A stretch of 64,000 nucleotides of DNA from Mesotaenium endlicherianum (Eukaryota > Streptophyta > Zygnematophyceae > Zygnematales > Mesotaeniaceae), in the NCBI GenBank assembly GCA_009602735.1, contig WELA01003517.1:245124-309123 (forward strand). Direction: 5' to 3'. Positions 58,751-64,000 of this stretch are shown here, piece by piece. A program made the position numbers and the translations under genes. Within the stretch, counting starts at the first letter, position 1. Each line of letters starts with the position of its first letter. Under the pieces are notes generated by a model. That model was not told the DNA's origin. It was given only the letters and a program-made list of their open reading frames with translations, and made no database searches.

Positions 58751-59990
58751 TTCTCAAAAGTAGGACAGACGTGCCCTATTTCCAAATAGGCTTTCGCCAA
58801 AGTTGACGGTTTAACCAAGTGAACAAATTTGTAGTTTGCAAAAATTACGTCTAAGCAAATTAACACACACACACAGCACCAGTGTTCATAGGAAATCGCC
58901 CACCAGGGCTTTCGCTTAACTTTCACTGAGTCACAGCTTACAAAACTCTGAAAGTATGGCAACTATGCTAGCCTGGTTTGAGCACTTCGCCCAACACTGC
59001 GCCTTAGCAATTCTTATCGTTGGCTAGGCTCACTCACTTCTTCACTAAGAGTGCTCCTGATTAATTCCGCTCTTGCTTTCAATAATTTGACAATAGAGAC
59101 TTCTAAGAAATTAGAAACTAACACAGCACTCACCATTTTATGTGCTCTCGCACGCTTGTGGTGTCCGGGTCCAACTTTACGCTAGTAATCCTTGCTACTT
59201 TCTATCAGAGATCCCTTCTTGAGAACTCCTTAACTCTAACTTTTCTATGATACAAAGAAAGGATCTTCGACCGTCGGCTGGAGATGCCTCCTTGGCTCTC
59301 CCGTAGCCTTGGGAATTCCCTTCACCTTCGCGCCCTTCTCTTTTATTCATCTCTCACTCTTGGCTCCTTCTGCTGCCTTGGCAAACGTACGCGGCAAGAA
59401 TGAGATGAGATTGTGCAACGCTTGTGCCTTACTCGGGCACCACGCATGCAGGCCTCTCCCTCTCTCTCGAGTTCCAATGCTGCGTCACACCCCTCACACA
59501 ACACATGCATGCAATCTTGAGTTTATCACTCGAGCGTCTTAACCTCTTGGTTAGCATGCAAGCCTGGGCAACGTCGCAGCCCATGTCCCTTGGGTGGCTG
59601 CTTAAGTAGTGGCAAACTCGGCCCAAGTCCAGCGACAAAGATCGCCATCCAGTCAGCGCTTCTGACTCGGCAACTTGTGCATGTCTGCAGCATGGTCAGC
59701 TTCGCAGCTGACTTGGCATTTCCTCCCGGCTCTTCAGCCTAGTCAGCTTCGCAGCTGATCTGTCAATTCTTGCAGGCCTAGCTTAGTCAGCTTTCCGGCA
59801 TACTGGACTGTGAAACCCATTCACCTCTGAGCGTCGGGTTTGACCTCACTTCTGGTCAAGTTCACTCGTCGTCTAAACTAGTGCTGACCTGTCGGTGGTC
59901 AACTGATGGGACTGAAGTCAGCGCTGACTTCTGACCCTGGGCGGGTCGTGACTTGTGCTGCGGCACCGTCAGACGGATAGCAGTCGCCAC
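58751..59990 (-). other. Possible leader/LTR region of element D with repeated dyads
   Basis: This region lies upstream of element D gag on the minus strand, where a 5' LTR and leader would be expected. No second copy is present in the window, so LTR ends cannot be set and no clear primer binding site was found. It contains repeated GTCAGC-type palindromes: GTCAGCTTCGCAGCTGAC (59695-59712), a near copy at 59742-59759, and the 16-bp perfect palindrome AAGTCAGCGCTGACTT (59915-59930). Confidence 0.4.
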
Positions 59991-60581
59991 AACCAGCCCT
60001 TACTGTCCATAATGTCATTTCACTTATACGAACTGATATTCATACTTGTCGGTTGCATTAGAACCTGCGCCTGTTATGGAGCCACCTTAGAAATTGCCGC
60101 ATGTGCGGATGCTGGCGGATGCAAGATCGCGCGGCAATACATCGGTGACCGCAATTAGGATCGATCCCAATCTGCGTGTTTACTTCCAAATTTTCGTCTT
60201 TGTCTTAAAGTCGGTCGCAGTGAAATGTGCGCCTTTTACAGAGCCACATTAAGAGACTCCACGAATGGATGCAAGATTGGATCTTCAAGCAAAGAAGCCT
60301 AGTCGTGAAGCAAATTTTTTGATCTAGCTGTCTAGTGTCACAGACCATCTTAATTGCTTGAAGTGGTGCTGCAGGATCAGCGTGTACAATGGTATATTTA
60401 ATCTTCTTAGAGCTGCGTTTGGATCGATAGGCTGCTGAAACCCGAGGAAGACCGAATATTGATGATCATTTCCCTTGCTCTGCCTGTGAAGGACTGTTGC
60501 TCTCCGTTTTTCATAGTCAGCAGCTAGACGGGCTCCGGACTGCCTTATTGTTGACAACAAAATGCCAGAACCTAAGGTTCT
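59991..60581. other. Upstream region of the SEC23-like gene, nothing recognised
   Basis: About 590 bp that should hold the promoter and 5' leader of the SEC23-like gene. No clear TATA box or conserved element is evident. A minus-strand frame at 60324-60611 has no recognisable domain. Confidence 0.45.
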
Positions 60582-61394
60582 TTGACCTGTTTCGGTGCGG
60601 ACGAAGTACACTTCAGTATGGCTCTTTCGACACCTGCCTCAAGTGAGCCTGTGGGTCAGACAAATGCCGCCCGAAGTCCGGCGTCGGCGTCTGAGCTAGA
60701 CGTCGAATCTGGGACAAGCTCTTCGAATGGTCCACCTACACTCGTGCTTCCCTTCCACAGCAGTCCAAAATACACCTCTGCCCCGTCCAGCTCATCAGTT
60801 CCTCAGGGCAAAGCGCATGACCACGGCTACCACCCACCCTCGCCTCCAACTTTTGGCCTCTCCTCTCCCTCTCGTGCAGCTGCTCCAGTGCCTCCGCCAG
60901 CAAGAGCCCAGCAGGCTTCTAGAAGTTCCCAGCAGTCCACGTCCTCAGAGTCGGTAGTCATATCCCCTGTTCTCGCCCTAGATGCTTACTCTGTCCCGAG
61001 CCTATCCCTCCCTTCGCCTGTCCCCCGGGGCCCTCCGTCGTTCTTTGAGGGAGACGATGGTGCTGCTGGGCCGGGGGTGTACGGCACGGATCTATCGGAG
61101 GACAATCTCAACGGTGCTGAGACATCGGAGCCATTTGTGCAATTCACTGCCAGCTTGGTACGCCCCTGTCCGACCATGGCTACCATGTCGCACCCCCTCC
61201 CCTGCCCTACCCCTCCCTCCGGTGTCCTGACCAGCTCTAGTGTCAACACATATGCACACATGCACGCACGCACGCACGCACATACGCAGGCACGCACACA
61301 CCAGGCACACACGTGCACACACACGCAGACGCACGCACACGCACTCACATACGCACACGCACACGCGCACACTCACGCACACGCGCGCGCGCGT

Positions 61395-61442
<48 letters not shown>

Positions 61443-62488
61443 GCGCACGCACAAACACACGCTTACATGCATGCACGTACTTTGAGGTGACACGCACGCA
61501 CGCACACCACGGCCGACGCCGCCCGGCGATGAATCAGCGAGTAACACTACGAAGCAAGCTGCAGTGGCTGCTGCCATGGACGCGCGCCCACCTTACCTGC
61601 AGCCTGCACATATGGGACGCCCGCTCCGCTCTCACAACCAGCACAGTGCGCGCCCCAGCATGCACGCCAGCACGCGCGCCAGCTGGCATGATGGATGGAA
61701 GCCTGCAACAGCTCCCTGTGTGTCGGCGCCTCTCTCTCCCCTCCCTTTCCCCGTCGGCCCAAGACTCCCGAGCGCGCCTGCGCAGGCACGCTCGCGAAGT
61801 TGGACCGTCCTCTGGCGGCTGCAGCCAGAATGTCTACAACTGTCGCCTCCTGCCTGCTTGCCAGCGTGTGTCCCAGCCTCCATCATGCCGCTGACATTGA
61901 CATCAACAACGGCAGTGGTGCTGCTGCTGCTTCCTTTGCTGCGGCTCCTGCTGCTGCTCCTGCTGCTGCCCCTGCTGCCTCTGCTGCTGCTAATGCGGGT
62001 GCTCCTGCTGCCCCTGCTGCTGCTGCTGCTGCTTTGCGAGTGCGGCAGGTGCACAACGAGCGGCGGGTCACCAACACGGCCAGCCTCGGGGTATTCGGCG
62101 CGCTGCTCTCGCCCGTGTGCGAGCGCGCCGCCCCTCGCCCGCCCGCCATCCGCCGGCGGCCCCTCCAGTGCGAGGCCTGCGGCGCCTACTCCAACCTGTA
62201 CTGCGCGCTCGTGCCGCACACGGGCGAGTGGCGCTGCGTCTTCTGCGGGCGCGGCAACTTCAGCCAGGGCGAGTACATGGTCGCGCGCGGCGAGGGCTTC
62301 GGGCAGTGGGCCGAGCTGGGGTGCCGCGTGGTGGAGTACACCGATGCAAGCGCGCGCCGGCTCTCGACGGCGTCGGAGGCGGCGGCCATGGGGGCGCCCA
62401 CTGTTCTGGTGGTCGACGAGAGCCTGGATGCGCAGCCCATGCGGCAGCTGCAGGCGTCGCTGCTGGTGCGTGCCGCCTCTCCCTCTTG

Positions 62489-62546
<58 letters not shown>

Positions 62547-64000
62547 NNNNNNNNNNNNNNNNNNNNNNNNNNNNNNNNNNNNNNNNNNNNNNNNNNNNNN
62601 NNNNNNNNNNNNNNNNNNNNNNNNNNNNNNNNNNNNNNNNNNNNNNNNNNNNNNNNNNNNNNNNNNNNNNNNNNNNNNNNNNNNNNNNNNNNNNNNNNNN
62701 NNNNNNNNNNNNNNNNNNNNNNNNNNNNNNNNNNNNNNNNNNNNNNNNNNNNNNNNNNNNNNNNNNNNNNNNNNNNNNNNNNNNNNNNNNNNNNNNNNNN
62801 NNNNNNNNNNNNNNNNNNNNNNNNNNNNNNNNNNNNNNNNNNNNNNNNNNNNNNNNNNNNNNNNNNNNNNNNNNNNNNNNNNNNNNNNNNNNNNNNNNNN
62901 NNNNNNNNNNNNNNNNNNNNNNNNNNNNNNNNNNNNNNNNNNNNNNNNNNNNNNNNNNNNNNNNNNNNNNNNNNNNNNNNNNNNNNNNNNNNNNNNNNNN
63001 NNNNNNNNNNNNNNNNNNNNNNNNNNNNNNNNNNNNNNNNNNNNNNNNNNNNNNNNNNNNNNNNNNNNNNNNNNNNNNNNNNNNNNNNNNNNNNNNNNNN
63101 NNNNNNNNNNNNNNNNNNNNNNNNNNNNNNNNNNNNNNNNNNNNNNNNNNNNNNNNNNNNNNNNNNNNNNNNNNNNNNNNNNNNNNNNNNNNNNNNNNNN
63201 NNNNNNNNNNNNNNNNNNNNNNNNNNNNNNNNNNNNNNNNNNNNNNNNNNNNNNNNNNNNNNNNNNNNNNNNNNNNNNNNNNNNNNNNNNNNNNNNNNNN
63301 NNNNNNNNNNNNNNNNNNNNNNNNNNNNNNNNNNNNNNNNNNNNNNNNNNNNNNNNNNNNNNNNNNNNNNNNNNNNNCCCCCCCCCTCCCCACATGTGTG
63401 TATGTGTGTGTGTGAAAATGTGTACACATGCATGTCTGTCTTGGGTGGGGTGCTGGCCCAGCTAGGTTTGGGGTTTGAGGTTCTACATCACACGACGGGT
63501 GCGGTGCTTGGCAAGAGAGGCAGGGCGGAAGGGAGAGGGGGAGATAGGAAAGTGGAAGAGAGGAAAGGAGGAAGGAAGAGAAGAAGGGGTTGTGGCAGGG
63601 ACCAACACTGACAGGTGGCACGCAGCTCTATCGGCAAGCGCATCCATCCACTTCCCAGGCAGATCACGCCTTGAAGGCAATCTGGCACTCTGCCTTCCTT
63701 GCACGATGCGGCAGGGACACGCCGTGTCGTCCTCGTGAGCGAGGGGAACGGGGAGTGAGCGAGCAAGGATAGGTGGCAGGTCCAGGGCATGAAAGCGAAG
63801 AGGTTGAGGGTGATGACGCCGTTGACGATGATAATGATGGTGCCGGTGACGATGATGGTGCGAGTCTGGGACCAGTCTGACCGAGGGGGAGAGGAGCGGG
63901 GGGAGAGGGACGGCTGCGGGGCTGCAGGACCTGCTGGGCAGCCTGCCGCCGTCGCTGCGCATCGGCATTGTCACCTACGGCGCCAGCGTAGCCGTCTACG
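60582..64000 (+). CDS. Atypical SEC23-like COPII coat protein (At4g01810-like), first three exons
   Basis: SEC23 is the GTPase-activating inner COPII coat subunit acting at ER exit sites. Exons: 60582-61157, 62049-62465 and 63928 to the window end, with GT/AG ends and phase 0 at each junction. Exon 1 gives a long Ser/Pro-rich N-terminus ending [10 protein letters not shown]. Exon 2 continues [20 protein letters not shown], then the Sec23/Sec24 zinc finger [12 protein letters not shown]...[10 protein letters not shown] (two CX2C pairs), and the start of the trunk ([20 protein letters not shown]). Exon 3 gives [20 protein letters not shown]. The order and spacing fit the plant-specific divergent SEC23 rather than canonical SEC23, whose zinc finger differs. 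The start is uncertain: ATG at 60582 or 60618. The gene continues to the right. Intron 1 is microsatellite-rich and intron 2 holds the N gap. Confidence 0.88.
61240..61460. repeat. Long (CA)n/(CG)n alternating tract in intron 1 of the SEC23-like gene
   Basis: About 220 bases of nearly uninterrupted purine-pyrimidine alternation (ACGC, CACA, GCGC blocks). Open frames here read poly-His/Thr or poly-Cys/Val and are artefacts. A similar tract sits in a ClpD intron at the other end of the window. Confidence 0.9.
61917..62037. repeat. (CTG)n-rich repeat just before exon 2 of the SEC23-like gene
   Basis: Tandem GCTGCTCCTGCTGCT-type units reach to within about 12 bases of the proposed acceptor at 62048. 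One frame reads poly-Ala in phase with exon 2, so a longer exon with an alanine tract cannot be excluded. The CAG acceptor giving FTASL/VHNERR matches the family better. Confidence 0.75.
62488..63377. other. (CT)n microsatellite running into an 831-base assembly gap
   Basis: Alternating CT from about 62488 to 62546 leads into Ns at 62547-63377, and the sequence resumes in poly-C. It lies in intron 2 of the SEC23-like gene. All long frames across it are made of unknown residues. Exons 2 and 3 join without a missing segment relative to the family, so no coding exon need be hidden in the gap. Confidence 0.95.

Noticed and set aside
58751-59990. Firm annotation of a 5' LTR for element D
   Set aside because: There is no second LTR copy in the window and no clear primer binding site, so the ends cannot be supported.
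61240-61490. His/Thr-rich ORF in the CA tract
   Set aside because: Low-complexity translation of a microsatellite inside an intron.
61564-63621. Very long open frames on both strands across the N run
   Set aside because: They consist mainly of unknown bases. Only 62049-62465 in one plus frame has family support.

Overview
The window looks like nuclear DNA of a green-lineage eukaryote, most likely a streptophyte alga or another early-diverging plant. Two host genes support this. At the left is a plastid Clp ATPase of the plant ClpD/ERD1 type. At the right is the atypical plant SEC23 paralogue resembling Arabidopsis At4g01810. Both have GT-AG introns that stay in phase, GC-rich exons, and introns full of simple repeats. 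I cannot name the species.

Layout. 57-5375 (minus): first six exons of the ClpD-type gene, running off the left edge. 5376-8302: upstream DNA with nothing recognised. 8303-58750: about 50 kb of nested LTR retrotransposons with one PIF/Harbinger remnant (about 37.1-37.5 kb) and a GC-rich tandem-repeat island (37.5-38.25 kb). 60582-64000 (plus): start of the SEC23-like gene, with an 831-base N gap in its second intron. The two host genes point away from each other, so the retroelements fill what was probably a short divergent intergenic region.

Retroelements. Family A is a Ty3/gypsy chromovirus with LTRs of about 720 bp, gag, pol ending in a chromodomain, and an extra third ORF (ORF3) between pol and the 3' LTR. 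The best copy, element 1 (9922-18737), looks almost whole. It sits inside an older family A copy (element 2, 8303-24898) whose middle part lies in the opposite orientation to its ends. Elements 3 (24899-34943) and 4 (38797-47120) are broken copies. A 1.25 kb solo LTR of a sister family lies inside element 3. Family B (LTR about 730-745 bp) gives a solo LTR, a truncated LTR and a shortened chromodomain element (48574-52803). That element is nested in family D, a minus-strand element (about 47341-58750) that carries gag with two CCHC knuckles, a protease, a C5 cytosine DNA methyltransferase domain and a reverse transcriptase.

The most interesting items are: (i) the DNA methyltransferase carried in a retroelement polyprotein, a phenomenon reported before in dinoflagellates and a charophyte; (ii) the unrecognised ORF3 module of family A, present in two strongly diverged versions next to nearly identical pol, bracketed by repeated polypurine-tract-like sequence and preceded by a conserved splice-acceptor-like site; (iii) GTCAGC/GCTGAC dyads shared by the presumed control regions of different families. 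All retroelements are treated as fossils.
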